Origin: Candidatus Eisenbacteria bacterium
Lineage (GTDB): Bacteria > Eisenbacteria > RBG-16-71-46
Length of the DNA stretch: 64,000 nt
Assembly (NCBI GenBank): GCA_020847735.1
Contig: JADLBL010000014.1
Location: forward strand, 49,718-113,717
Direction: 5' to 3'
Part shown: one piece after another, positions 46,059 through 54,779 of the stretch
How the letters are laid out: each line of letters starts with the position of its first letter
Numbering within the stretch: position 1 is the first letter of the stretch
The notes under the pieces: generated by a model
Databases searched by the model: none
Told to the model about the DNA's origin: nothing
Seen by the model: the letters and a program-made list of their open reading frames with translations, nothing else
Translations under genes and position numbers: made by a program

Positions 46059-47209
46059 GCGCTTCGCCGCTGCCGCTCGAGGGGCTCGTGGTGCTCGACC
46101 TCTCGCGGGTGCTGGCCGGGCCGTACGCGACGCAGATGCTCGGGGATCTCGGCGCCGACATCTGGAAGATCGAGCGCCCGCGGGTGGGCGACGAGACGCG
46201 GGCCTGGGGACCGCCGTTCGTGGGCGGGCAGTCCGCCTACTACCTGTCCGTCAACCGCAACAAGCGTTCGGCGGAACTCGACTTTCGCGACCCGGGGCAC
46301 CGCGAAGCGCTGCGGCGGGCGGCTCGGGCGGCCGACGTGGTGGTGGAGAACTTCCTGCCCGGCGAGCTCGCACGCTTCGGTCTCGACGCGCGCACGCTGC
46401 TCGCCGACAAGCCGGAGCTGATCGTCTGCTCGATCACGGGCTACGGGCAGGACGGGCCGTATGCCGCGCTGCCCGGCTACGACGCCGTGCTGCAGGGCTT
46501 CACCGGGCTTCAGAGCGTGACCGGCGAAGCCGACGGACCGCCGCTCAAGGTCGGCGTCGCGCTGGTGGACGTCGCCACCGGCTCGCATGCCGCCGCCGCC
46601 ATCCTCGCCGCGCTCGTCGGCCGCCTTCGCGGCGGGGCAGGCGCCCACCTCGACGTGCCGTTGTTCGAGGTGGGCGTCCATTCGCTCGTCAACGTCGCCC
46701 AGTCGGCGCTCGCCACCGGCCGGCCCGCGCGCCGCCACGGCACCGCGCACCCGCAGATCGTGCCCTACCAGACGTTCGCGGCGGCGGACGGCCTGTTCGT
46801 GCTCGCGGTCGGCAACGACGAACAGTGGCGCCGGCTGTGCTCGATGCTCGGCGAGCCCGCGCGCGGCGACGACCCGCGCTGGGCGCGGAACCCGGAGCGC
46901 GTGCTGCATCGCGCGGAGGTGGTGGACTGGTTGCGCGGTGTGTTCGCCGCGGCGCCGCGCGAGGATTGGCTGCGGCGCCTGGCGGACGCCCGCGTCCCGG
47001 CCGGCGCGGTTCGCGAGATGGACGAAGTGATGCGCGATCCGGCCCTGGCCGCGCGCGACTTCGTGCGCCCGGTGCGGCTGGCGGACGGCGCCGAGACGTC
47101 CCTGATGGCTCTGCCGTGGCGGATCGGGGCGGAGCGGCCGCCGCTGCGCCTGCCGCCGCCGGCACTCGGCCAGCACACCCGGCAGTTCCTCGCGCGCTTC
47201 TCGGGCTGA
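46055..47209 (+). CDS. Class III CoA-transferase (CaiB/BaiF family)
   Basis: A 384-residue interlocked-ring CoA-transferase. The N-terminal motif VVLDLSRVLAGPYATQMLGDLGADIWKIERP and SVNRNKRSAELDFRDP are typical. The catalytic Asp is in VALVDVATGSHAAAAILAAL, and GYGQDGPYA, PGYDAVLQGFTG and GTAHPQIVPYQTF follow. It moves CoA between carboxylic acids, but donor and acceptor are not readable. GTG 46055 overlaps the peptidase stop. Confidence 0.9.
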   Translation: MSASPLPLEGLVVLDLSRVLAGPYATQMLGDLGADIWKIERPRVGDETRAWGPPFVGGQSAYYLSVNRNKRSAELDFRDPGHREALRRAARAADVVVENFLPGELARFGLDARTLLADKPELIVCSITGYGQDGPYAALPGYDAVLQGFTGLQSVTGEADGPPLKVGVALVDVATGSHAAAAILAALVGRLRGGAGAHLDVPLFEVGVHSLVNVAQSALATGRPARRHGTAHPQIVPYQTFAAADGLFVLAVGNDEQWRRLCSMLGEPARGDDPRWARNPERVLHRAEVVDWLRGVFAAAPREDWLRRLADARVPAGAVREMDEVMRDPALAARDFVRPVRLADGAETSLMALPWRIGAERPPLRLPPPALGQHTRQFLARFSG

Positions 47210-47321
47210 GCCGCACGCCGCCCGCGCGTCCGCGCCGCCTTGCGCCCGCGCGCGCGACGAGGCATTTTCGCCGCATCCCGACGCGACCATCGGTTCTCCT
47301 CTCCAGGGTCAGGATCCCGCA

Positions 47322-48467
47322 ATGTCCGAAAGCACCTCAAGACCACGCGGCCTCGACGGCGTGGTCGCCGCGCAGACCCGCCTGAGCCACGTGGACGGCC
47401 AGAACGGCCGGCTGGTGATCGGCGGCTACGAACTCGACGAACTCGCCGGCAAGGCGACCTTCGAGCAGGCCGCGCACCTGTTGTGGACCGGCACGCTGCC
47501 GACCGCGGCGGCCGCGGCCGAGCTGACCCGCGAAATCGCCGCCCGACGGCCGCTGCCGGCGCCCGTGCTCGCGCTCGTTCGCGAAGCCGTCGCCCGGAGC
47601 GCGCCGCCGATCGACGCGCTGCGCATGGCCTCTTCGGCGATGTCGCTCGACGTTCCGAACCCCGCCGACATCTCGCCGGCGGCCGACGTCGCGAACGCGA
47701 AGATGCTGGTCGCGCGCTTTCCGACGGTGGTCGCGGCCTGGATCCGCCTGCGCTCGGGCGCCGAGCCCATCGCGCCGCGTGCCGACCTGCCGCTGGCGGC
47801 GAACTTCCTCCACATGGTGACCGGCCGCGAGCCCGATCCGATCGCCGCACGTGCGCTCGACACCTACTGGGTCACGGTGATCGACCACGGCATGAACGCC
47901 TCGACCTTCGCCGGGCGCGTCATCGCCAGCACGCGCTCGGACATGATCAGCGCCGTCACCGGCGCGATCGGGGCGCTGAAGGGCCCGCTGCACGGCGGCG
48001 CGCCGGGTCCGGTGCTCGACATGCTGCACGAGATCGGCACGGCCGCGAACTGCGAGCCGTGGGTGCGCGCGCGGCTCGCCGCGGGGGAGCGGATCATGGG
48101 ATTCGGGCACCGCGTCTACAAGGTGCGCGATCCGCGGGCGCAGGTCCTGAGCCGCGTCGCCGAACAGATGTCCGGCGCGCAGCTCGAGGATCGCGAGCTC
48201 TTCGACCTGGCGCGCGCGTGCGAGCAGACGATCGTGCGGGTGCTCGACGAGGTGAAGCCGGGCCGCAACCTGCGGACCAACGTCGAGTTCTTCACCGCGC
48301 TCGTGCTGCAGTCCCTCGGCCTCAAGCCGGAGACGTTCGTGGCGCTTTTCGCCTGCGGGCGCGCCGCGGGCTGGGCCGCGCACGTGATCGAGCAGCACGC
48401 CGAGGATCACCTGATCCGGCCGCAGTCCGAATATGTCGGGCCCCGGGGCCTGACGATTCCCGGTTAG
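47322..48467 (+). CDS. gltA: Citrate/2-methylcitrate synthase
   Basis: A 381-residue citrate synthase of the short dimeric type. The active-site histidines lie in GPLHGGAPGPV and GFGHRVYKVRDPRA, the substrate His in VIDHGMNASTFAGRVIAST, and the catalytic Asp region in NVEFFTALVL. The N-terminal GLDGVVAAQTRLSHVDGQNGRLVIGGYELDELA is the usual lead-in. Citrate versus methylcitrate cannot be separated from sequence. A GGGTCAGGAT stretch precedes the ATG by six bases. It does not overlap the CoA-transferase. Confidence 0.88.
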   Translation: MSESTSRPRGLDGVVAAQTRLSHVDGQNGRLVIGGYELDELAGKATFEQAAHLLWTGTLPTAAAAAELTREIAARRPLPAPVLALVREAVARSAPPIDALRMASSAMSLDVPNPADISPAADVANAKMLVARFPTVVAAWIRLRSGAEPIAPRADLPLAANFLHMVTGREPDPIAARALDTYWVTVIDHGMNASTFAGRVIASTRSDMISAVTGAIGALKGPLHGGAPGPVLDMLHEIGTAANCEPWVRARLAAGERIMGFGHRVYKVRDPRAQVLSRVAEQMSGAQLEDRELFDLARACEQTIVRVLDEVKPGRNLRTNVEFFTALVLQSLGLKPETFVALFACGRAAGWAAHVIEQHAEDHLIRPQSEYVGPRGLTIPG

Positions 48468-48496
48468 CGGCGGCCCGCAGTCCCGCGCCGCCGCGC

Positions 48497-48526
48497 TTCA
48501 CGCCGGGCGGGGCGGTGTGCGAGACT
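48497..48526 (+). promoter_or_regulatory. Candidate leaderless-type promoter for the alpha/beta hydrolase
   Basis: TTCACG (48497-48502), 18-base spacer, GAGACT (48521-48526), eight bases, ATG 48535. The -10 lacks the leading T; lower confidence than others. Confidence 0.35.
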
Positions 48527-48534
48527 TTCGCGCG

Positions 48535-49449
48535 ATGAAGAAGGCCCTGGGACTCGCGCTCAGCGCGCTGATGCTGTTCCTCGCGGGCTCGGCCTGGCTG
48601 GCGTTGTACCCCGCGGTGCCGGCCGACCTCGGCGGGGTGAGGAGCCTGGACGCCGGGGCGCGACGCGTGCGCATCCCGGTCGGCGAGGACGATCACCTCG
48701 ACGGCTGGCTCGTTCCCGGCTCGAACCGCGCCGTGATCGTGCTCTGCCCCGGCTACGCGCGCGACCACCGGCGCGTCTGGCGCTACGCGCATTTCCTCGA
48801 GCCCGACGGCTACACGCTCCTGGCGCTCGATTTCCGCTCCTCGCGCACGGAGCGGCGCCGTCCGACGACGCTCGGCGCCTACGAGCGGCAGGATCTCGAC
48901 GCCACGCTCGCGTGGATCGCCGCGCAGCCGCGCTGGAAGCGCGCCCGGGTGGGCCTGTTCGGCGAATCCCTCGGCGGCTCGACCGCGCTCGCGGCGGCCG
49001 CGGGCGACAGCGCCGTGGACGCGGTGGTCGCCGACTGTCCGTTCGCGACCGGAGAGATGGCGATTCGCGACGGCTTCGCCTGCCGGCTCGGCCTGCCGGC
49101 CTGGCCGCTCACCGACCTCGCGCTGCTGCTCGGACGTGCCGTCACGCGCCACGATCTGGGTGCGCTCGACACGCGCCGCTCGCTCGCCGAACTCGGCGCT
49201 CGACCGGTGTTGCTCATCCAGACCTCGCTGGGCGACCGATTCGCGCAGGACCAGGTGCGCTCGCTCGAGAACGCCGCCGGTCCGGGGGTCGAGGGCTGGA
49301 CGGTGGACGACAGCCGGCACACCGAAGTCTGGCTTCGACACCGGCGCGAGTACGAGTCGCGCGTGCGGGCGTTCTTCGCCCGGCACCTGCTCGGCTCGCG
49401 GATCGTGACGCTCGAGCGCGTTCCAGCGGGCGCGGCGGTCGCACGATGA
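48535..49449 (+). CDS. Membrane-anchored alpha/beta hydrolase
   Basis: A 304-residue protein with an N-terminal signal/anchor (ALSALMLFLAGSAWLALY) and an alpha/beta-hydrolase domain. The oxyanion strand is VIVLCPGYARDHR, the nucleophile elbow GLFGESLGGSTALA, and a His near the end (DSRHTEVW) fits the triad. The layout resembles YqkD/BEM46-like envelope hydrolases. The substrate is unknown. ATG 48535 is preferred over an in-frame GTG at 48517 because of the promoter. The stop overlaps the DUF72 start. Confidence 0.78.
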   Translation: MKKALGLALSALMLFLAGSAWLALYPAVPADLGGVRSLDAGARRVRIPVGEDDHLDGWLVPGSNRAVIVLCPGYARDHRRVWRYAHFLEPDGYTLLALDFRSSRTERRRPTTLGAYERQDLDATLAWIAAQPRWKRARVGLFGESLGGSTALAAAAGDSAVDAVVADCPFATGEMAIRDGFACRLGLPAWPLTDLALLLGRAVTRHDLGALDTRRSLAELGARPVLLIQTSLGDRFAQDQVRSLENAAGPGVEGWTVDDSRHTEVWLRHRREYESRVRAFFARHLLGSRIVTLERVPAGAAVAR

Positions 49450-50243
49450 GCGCGGTCGTCCGTCTCGGCACGCAGGGCTGGTCCTACGACGACTGGAAGG
49501 GCGTCTTCTACCCGCCCGGCGCGAAGCAGGAGGACCGGCTGCCGTTCTACGCCGGGATCTTCGACACGGTCGAGCTCGACACCACCTTCTACCATGCGCC
49601 GCGCGCGACCATCGCGCGTTCGTGGGAGCGCAACACGCCCGCGGCGTTCCGCTTCGCCGCCAAGGTGCCGCGGGAGATCACCCACGACCTGCGCCTGCAC
49701 GAGGTGGGCGAGCGGCTCGAGCAGTTCGCGCGGGCGATGGAGCCGCTGGGGGAGAAGCTCGGACCGCTGCTCGTGCAGATGCCCGCGGACTTCGAACGCG
49801 GCGCGGAGACCGAGCGCGATCTCGCGAAGTTCCTCGCGGGCGTCTCCGAAGGCCTGCGAGTCGCGCTCGAGTTCCGGCACGCCTCGTGGCACGCGCCGGC
49901 GATCCCCGAGCTCTTGCGCCGCCACGGCGCGGCGCTGGCGTGGACGGAGTGGCGGGAGCTGCCGCGGCGGACCGACGTGACCGCCGACTTCCTCTACCTG
50001 CGCTGGCTCGGGGACCGCAGGGAGATCGAGACCTACGATCGCGTCCAGGTGGATCGCGAGGATTCGTTCCGCGCCTGGGAGGCGGACCTGCTGCGGGTCT
50101 TCGGCGAGGTCCGGGAGGTCTACGGCTACTTCAACAACCACTGGGCCGGCCACTCGCCGGCGAGCGCGAACGAAATGAAGCGCCGGCTGGGTCTGCCGCA
50201 CGTCGAGCCGCGCGAGCGCTGGCCGCAGGGCGAGCTGTTCTGA
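49446..50243 (+). CDS. DUF72 (YecE-like) TIM-barrel protein
   Basis: A 265-residue DUF72 protein. Signatures are LGTQGWSYDDWKGVFYPPG, YAGIFDTVELDTTFYHAP, FRFAAKVPREITHD, ALEFRHASW and the C-terminal VYGYFNNHWAGHSPASA. The fold is a TIM barrel with a conserved acidic/His pocket, but the family has no firmly established reaction. It is coupled to the hydrolase (ATGA). Confidence 0.9.
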   Translation: MSAVVRLGTQGWSYDDWKGVFYPPGAKQEDRLPFYAGIFDTVELDTTFYHAPRATIARSWERNTPAAFRFAAKVPREITHDLRLHEVGERLEQFARAMEPLGEKLGPLLVQMPADFERGAETERDLAKFLAGVSEGLRVALEFRHASWHAPAIPELLRRHGAALAWTEWRELPRRTDVTADFLYLRWLGDRREIETYDRVQVDREDSFRAWEADLLRVFGEVREVYGYFNNHWAGHSPASANEMKRRLGLPHVEPRERWPQGELF

Positions 50244-50283
50244 GCGGGGCGGGCCCGCCGGGACGGGCGGTGCGCGGCGGACG

Positions 50284-50925
50284 TCAGTGCGACGGACCGC
50301 CGGCTCCCGGCCTGCCCTTGACGCCTTCGAGCGCCTTGATCGCGGCCGAGCGCGAAGCGTCGATGTCGGCCTCGGGGCCGGACAAGTAGAGCCTGCCGAA
50401 CGCCCCGAACAGCGAGGCGTCCACGAGCTTCACGTGCGCGGCCTTCAGCGCCTCGTTCGCGGCGAAGGCGATGTAGCCCGCCGGCTCGCATTCGAGGATG
50501 AAGAGGGATTCGCCGGCGATGAGCATGTCGCCGTAGCGCATCTTGTTGATGACCTGCGCATGGTACGGCTCGACGGCGCGGATGACCTGGTCCGAGACGA
50601 CGCGCGGCTTGACCCGGTCGTGCTCGGCCACGCCGAGGTGGGCGAGGACCGCGGCGCCGGCGTCGAGCACCTGGCCCTTGTCGCGGTGGTGGATCTCGAG
50701 CAGGCCGAACGCGCGCTCGACCACCATGATCGCGGGTGTCGCCCGGGTGGCCTTGAGCGCCACGTCGGTGATGCGATTGATGATCAGGCCGGGCGCGGTC
50801 TCGATGAGCATCGAGGCGTCGTGCGGAACCGGCAGGAAGCCGCGCGCGGTCGTGCCGATGAAGGCGGCCAGCTGCGGCTGCAGCGAATCGAGGAAGACGT
50901 AGGTGCGAAGGGTGACGTCGGCCAT
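50284..50925 (-). CDS. CcmP-like tandem-domain microcompartment shell protein (BMC-T)
   Basis: A 213-residue protein with two BMC domains in tandem (about 45-110 and 115-205). It looks full-length like cyanobacterial CcmP: the opening [70 protein letters not shown] and [17 protein letters not shown] all follow its pattern. Glu70-Arg71 match the residue pair that gates the central pore of CcmP/CsoS1D double-layer pseudohexamers. Known BMC-T proteins sit in the shells of carboxysomes and metabolosomes. No other shell protein, vertex protein, RuBisCO or signature enzyme is in this window. It has its own clear promoter. Confidence 0.88.
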   Translation of the reverse strand: MADVTLRTYVFLDSLQPQLAAFIGTTARGFLPVPHDASMLIETAPGLIINRITDVALKATRATPAIMVVERAFGLLEIHHRDKGQVLDAGAAVLAHLGVAEHDRVKPRVVSDQVIRAVEPYHAQVINKMRYGDMLIAGESLFILECEPAGYIAFAANEALKAAHVKLVDASLFGAFGRLYLSGPEADIDASRSAAIKALEGVKGRPGAGGPSH

Positions 50926-50934
50926 AGGGGCGCC

Positions 50935-50964
50935 ACCGTACGGCCCGGGCGGGCCGCGGGTCAA
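50935..50964 (-). promoter_or_regulatory. Leaderless-type promoter for the BMC-T gene
   Basis: On the minus strand: TTGACC (50964-50959), 18-base spacer, TACGGT (50940-50935), nine bases, ATG 50925. It sits ten bases beyond the end of the ABC-F gene, so the shell gene can be expressed on its own. Confidence 0.6.
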
Positions 50965-50974
50965 TCGCCCGCGC

Positions 50975-52951
50975 TTAGCCCAGCTCGCCGAGCCGCTGCC
51001 AGAGCGAATCGACCTCGGCGCGCAGGCGTTCGTACTCGCCGACGAGCGACTTCGAGCGCGACGCGTCGTGATACAGCTCGGGGTCGGCGAGCTGGTTCTC
51101 GAGCTCCCGGATCCGTGCCTCGCGCTGCTCGATGTCGCGCTCGAGCCGCGCGACTTCCTTTTCGCGCTGCTGCCGCTGCGATCGCGCCGTGCGCGACGCC
51201 TTCCGATCCGCCTCGCGCGCCGCGGCTCCGGCTCCGGCGCCCGCCCGGCCGCGGACCGCCGTCGCGGGTTTCGTCGCCGCGCCGGCTCTCGCGGCCGCGG
51301 GCTTCGCCGTCTCGACCGGTTCGGGCGGCGGACCGGCCGCGCGCGCGATACGTGCCGCCTCGTAGTCGTCGTAGCCGCCCGGGTAGAGCACGACGCGGCC
51401 TTCGTGGACCTCGATCACCCGGGTCGCGACGCGGGCCATGAGCGAACGGTCGTGCGTGACCACGACGAGGGCGCCGGGGTACTGCTCGAGCGCGTCCTCG
51501 AGCACCTCCTTGCCCGCCAGGTCGAGGTGATGCGTGGGCTCGTCGAGGAGCAGCAGGTTGGTGGGCAGCAGCAGCAGCCGCGCGAGCGCCACTCGCTGGC
51601 GTTCGCCGCCCGACAGGACGCGGCAGAGCTTGAACACGTCGTCCCCCTGGAACAGGAAGCTGCCGAGCAGGCTGCGCAGCCTCGGGCGCCAGGCGTCGCT
51701 CGCGACCTCCTCGACCGCGTCCAGGACGGTGTGCGCACCCTCCAGGGTCTCGGCCGCGTGCTGCGCGAAGTAGCTCATGCGGGTGAGCGGCGTGTCCTCC
51801 CGGAGGCCCTCGCGCGGCTCGAGCTGGCCGGCCAGCATGCGCAACAGCGTCGTCTTGCCCGCCCCGTTGGGGCCGACGATCGCGAGCTTCTCGCCGCGCG
51901 TGACCTCGACGCTGGCGTGCGACAGCACGTCGCGGGAGTCGTAGCCGAACGAGGCGTCGCGCAGCTGGACGAGCAGCCGGCCCGAGTGGGGAGGCGCGGG
52001 GAAGGAGAGCCGCAGGCGGCCGGCGCGCCGGGGCAGGACGACGCGCTCGGCCTTGAGGCGTTCGATCTGCTTGCGCTTGCTCTGCGCCTGCGCCGCCTTG
52101 GTGTTCTTGGCGCCGAAGCGCTCGACGAACCGCGAGAGCTGCTCGATCTTCGATTCGAGCTGGGCGTTCGTCGCCGCCGCCTGCTCGCGTCGCAGCTCCT
52201 TTTCCTCGAGGTAGCGCGTGAAGCCCATGGAGTAGCCGGTCAGCGTGCCGTGCTCCAGCTCGCGGACCTCGCTCGCGACCCGGTCGAGGAACACGCGATC
52301 GTGCGAGACGACGATGAGCCCGCCGTGAAAACCGTCGAGGTAGTCCTCCAGCCACTCCATCGCCGGCAGGTCGAGATGGTTGGTGGGCTCGTCCATGATG
52401 AGCACGGTCGGGTCGGCGAGCAGCAGCGCCGCGAGCGCCGCGCGCATCCGCCAGCCGCCCGAGAACTCGGCCAGCGGCCGATCCTGGTCGGCGACGGAGA
52501 ATCCCAGCCCGCCGAGCACGCGCCGCGCCTCCGGCTCGAGCCGATGCTCGGCGTGCAGCTCGAGATGGTGCTGGAGTTCGCCGGAGCGCTCGAGCAGACC
52601 CTCCAGCTCGGGATCGTCCGCGGCGATGCCGGACAGGCGCGCGTGGATCTCGTCCAGCTCCTCGCGCATTCCGAGCAGCGCGCGGTGCGCCTCGAGCGCG
52701 CGGTCGAGCACGCTGCCGGTGAAGGTTTCGGCCGCCTCCTGCGGCAGGTAGCCGATGCGCGTGCCCTTCGCGAGCACGCGCGTGCCGCTCTCGGGCGAGT
52801 ACTCTCCGAGGATGACCCGCAGCAGCGTGGTCTTGCCCGCGCCGTTGGGGCCGACCAGCGCGCAGCGGTCCCCGGGTGCGATCACCCAGTCCAGCCGGTC
52901 GAACAGGACCCGCTGGCCGATCGAGTAGCGCAGGCCCTGCAGTTGGATCAA
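50975..52951 (-). CDS. ABC-F family ATPase (Uup/YheS-like)
   Basis: A 658-residue soluble protein with two ABC ATPase modules. Each has a Walker A (GPNGAGKTT at 34-42, and again in the second module) and a signature loop: [12 protein letters not shown] in the first, [12 protein letters not shown] in the second. The Walker B segments read [13 protein letters not shown] and [13 protein letters not shown]. The linker between modules is basic ([13 protein letters not shown]), and the C-terminus is a coiled coil. ABC-F factors act on the ribosome. TTG 52951 is chosen for its GGGAG site six bases upstream; the longer frame to 53056 runs through the divergent promoter. Confidence 0.9.
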   Translation of the reverse strand: MIQLQGLRYSIGQRVLFDRLDWVIAPGDRCALVGPNGAGKTTLLRVILGEYSPESGTRVLAKGTRIGYLPQEAAETFTGSVLDRALEAHRALLGMREELDEIHARLSGIAADDPELEGLLERSGELQHHLELHAEHRLEPEARRVLGGLGFSVADQDRPLAEFSGGWRMRAALAALLLADPTVLIMDEPTNHLDLPAMEWLEDYLDGFHGGLIVVSHDRVFLDRVASEVRELEHGTLTGYSMGFTRYLEEKELRREQAAATNAQLESKIEQLSRFVERFGAKNTKAAQAQSKRKQIERLKAERVVLPRRAGRLRLSFPAPPHSGRLLVQLRDASFGYDSRDVLSHASVEVTRGEKLAIVGPNGAGKTTLLRMLAGQLEPREGLREDTPLTRMSYFAQHAAETLEGAHTVLDAVEEVASDAWRPRLRSLLGSFLFQGDDVFKLCRVLSGGERQRVALARLLLLPTNLLLLDEPTHHLDLAGKEVLEDALEQYPGALVVVTHDRSLMARVATRVIEVHEGRVVLYPGGYDDYEAARIARAAGPPPEPVETAKPAAARAGAATKPATAVRGRAGAGAGAAAREADRKASRTARSQRQQREKEVARLERDIEQREARIRELENQLADPELYHDASRSKSLVGEYERLRAEVDSLWQRLGELG

Positions 52952-52970
52952 TCCGTACTCCCGGGCGGCG

Positions 52971-53000
52971 TTGACGGTCCCCGAGGGGGACCGGGATAAT
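52971..53000 (+). promoter_or_regulatory. Promoter of the secreted beta-propeller gene
   Basis: TTGACG (52971-52976), 18-base spacer, GATAAT (52995-53000). The transcript would start near 53007. This rules out the in-frame TTG at 52971 as the start codon. Confidence 0.55.
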
Positions 53001-53075
53001 GTCCGTGGCACGGTCTCCGAGGCCCTTGCCGGACCACGACCGCACGGCTTCCGCATCTCGACAGAGGGGCGCCCC

Positions 53076-54779
53076 CTGAAACTCCTCTTCCGGCTCGCAC
53101 GACGACGGATTCTGCAGCCCTGCGCCGCGCTCGCGGCGCTGCTGGCGCTGTCCGCGTCCGTCCCGGCTCCCGCGGGCGCCGCCTACATGATCCTTGGCGG
53201 CGGCATCCGGCCGAAGGACTTCTCGCTCGTGAAGCAGGGTGGCTATTACCACCTTTTCTACATCCGCAACAACACCGCCCTGCCGGCCGAGCAGACCGAG
53301 ACGGACTTCGGGCACTCCGTCTCGACGGACCTCTACCACTGGACCCAGCTTCCGAACGCCCTGGGCGTGGACCTCGGAGAATGGGACAACGCGCACCTGT
53401 GGGCGCCGTCCGTGTTCCAGCACGACGGGCTGTGGTGGATGTTCTACACGGGGGTCAGCGACTGGCCGGGGGAGTTCGAGCGGACGCAGCGGATGGGCGT
53501 CGCGGTGTCCTCCGACCTTTCGAGGTGGCAGCATTACGAACCGGTGTTCGACGCTTCGATGACCAGCTGGGCCTGGTGGAACCAGCTGGATCCCGGCCCG
53601 GCGTTTCGCGACCCGTTCGTGATGCCCGACCCGGCGGCGCCGGGCCACTGGCTCATGTACTACACGGCCTCGTACGGGGCCGACACGGCGGCGACGGTCG
53701 TCGGGGTCGCGGGCTCCGACGGCGACCTCCTGCAGTGGCACGACGTCAAGCCGCTGCTCATCACCTGGCGCGCGTACACGTACAACCAGCTCACCGAATC
53801 GCCGCACGTGTTCGAGCACGCCGGTCTCTGGTACCTGCTGCTGACGAGCAGCGCCGGCCAGCCGCTGTCGCTCTACACGTCGCCGGACCCGATCGCCGAC
53901 CCCGGGCAGTGGACCTACCGCGGGCGGCTGAGCGCCATGCTGGGATTCGACACCAGCACGTGGTTCGCGTCGGAGTACTTCCGCGACGGCACGCGCGAGT
54001 ACCTCTGCTTCGTGAACGGCGACCGCATCGAGATCCGGCAGATCCAGTGGAGCGGGTCGTGGTCGTTCTCGCTCGTCCAGCCTCCTCTGCTGCACGTTGT
54101 CAACATGGACTGGGTTTCGCCGAACGTGCCGTCGGGGGAGCAGGCGACGCTCAAGACCGTGATGACCAATCCTCTCAGCGGTCTGCTCGACTTCGAGACG
54201 CTGGTGGTGGATTCGAGCGGGATCGAGACTCCCGTGCCTCCCGAGAGCCTGGGATTCAACCGCTCGCCGCGGGTCTGGTCGGACACCAGCTACGTGGTCT
54301 GGATCGCACGGCGCTGGCCGCGCGTACCGGACGACGACACCACGACGGTCAGCCGATTCCGGTTCCGCTGCTCGGACCAGACCGCCGCGAGCGGCATTCT
54401 CACGGTGCGCGCGCCGCGGCCCGCCGCGCCGCCCGACACCGCGAATCCCAACCTGCCCGAGTTGCCGGCGCCGCCCGACCCGGACGGCTGGATGGCGCGC
54501 GGCTCGCTGATGCGGGCCCTCTCGGGCGCGCCGCTGGGCTCCGGCCCCGCGCTCTCGATCGATCTGCCCGCCGCGGCCCGGGCGCGGGTGGACCTGTACG
54601 ACCTCGGCGGGCGGCGCGTGCGCACGCTCGCCGATCGAGTCCTGCCGGCCGGCGTCACGGTGCTGCGCTGGGACGGCCGGGACGGAGCGGGGACGGCCCT
54701 GCCGAATGGGCTGTACTTCGCCCGCCTCACCGCCGCGGGCCGCGTCGCACGGACGCGGCTGCCGCTGCTGCCGCGCTAA
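53076..54779 (+). CDS. Secreted glycosidase-like five-bladed beta-propeller protein with FlgD-like tail
   Basis: A 567-residue exported protein. The signal peptide is KLLFRLARRRILQPCAALAA...AGA. Then a GH32/43/DUF1861-like propeller (about 30-340) has repeated blades: KQGGYYHLFYIRN, STDLYHWTQLPN, DGLWWMFYTG, SSDLSRWQHYEP, FRDPFVMPD, ESPHVFEHAGLWYLL. A middle beta domain follows, then a Pro-rich linker and a C-terminal FlgD/T9SS-like domain (VDLYDLGGRRVRTL, LRWDGRDGAGTALPNGLYFARL). The only in-frame candidate start after the promoter that keeps the signal is CTG 53076, seven bases after GAGGGG. Catalytic residues cannot be confirmed. It converges on the next gene, with stops overlapping. Confidence 0.72.
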   Translation: MKLLFRLARRRILQPCAALAALLALSASVPAPAGAAYMILGGGIRPKDFSLVKQGGYYHLFYIRNNTALPAEQTETDFGHSVSTDLYHWTQLPNALGVDLGEWDNAHLWAPSVFQHDGLWWMFYTGVSDWPGEFERTQRMGVAVSSDLSRWQHYEPVFDASMTSWAWWNQLDPGPAFRDPFVMPDPAAPGHWLMYYTASYGADTAATVVGVAGSDGDLLQWHDVKPLLITWRAYTYNQLTESPHVFEHAGLWYLLLTSSAGQPLSLYTSPDPIADPGQWTYRGRLSAMLGFDTSTWFASEYFRDGTREYLCFVNGDRIEIRQIQWSGSWSFSLVQPPLLHVVNMDWVSPNVPSGEQATLKTVMTNPLSGLLDFETLVVDSSGIETPVPPESLGFNRSPRVWSDTSYVVWIARRWPRVPDDDTTTVSRFRFRCSDQTAASGILTVRAPRPAAPPDTANPNLPELPAPPDPDGWMARGSLMRALSGAPLGSGPALSIDLPAAARARVDLYDLGGRRVRTLADRVLPAGVTVLRWDGRDGAGTALPNGLYFARLTAAGRVARTRLPLLPR

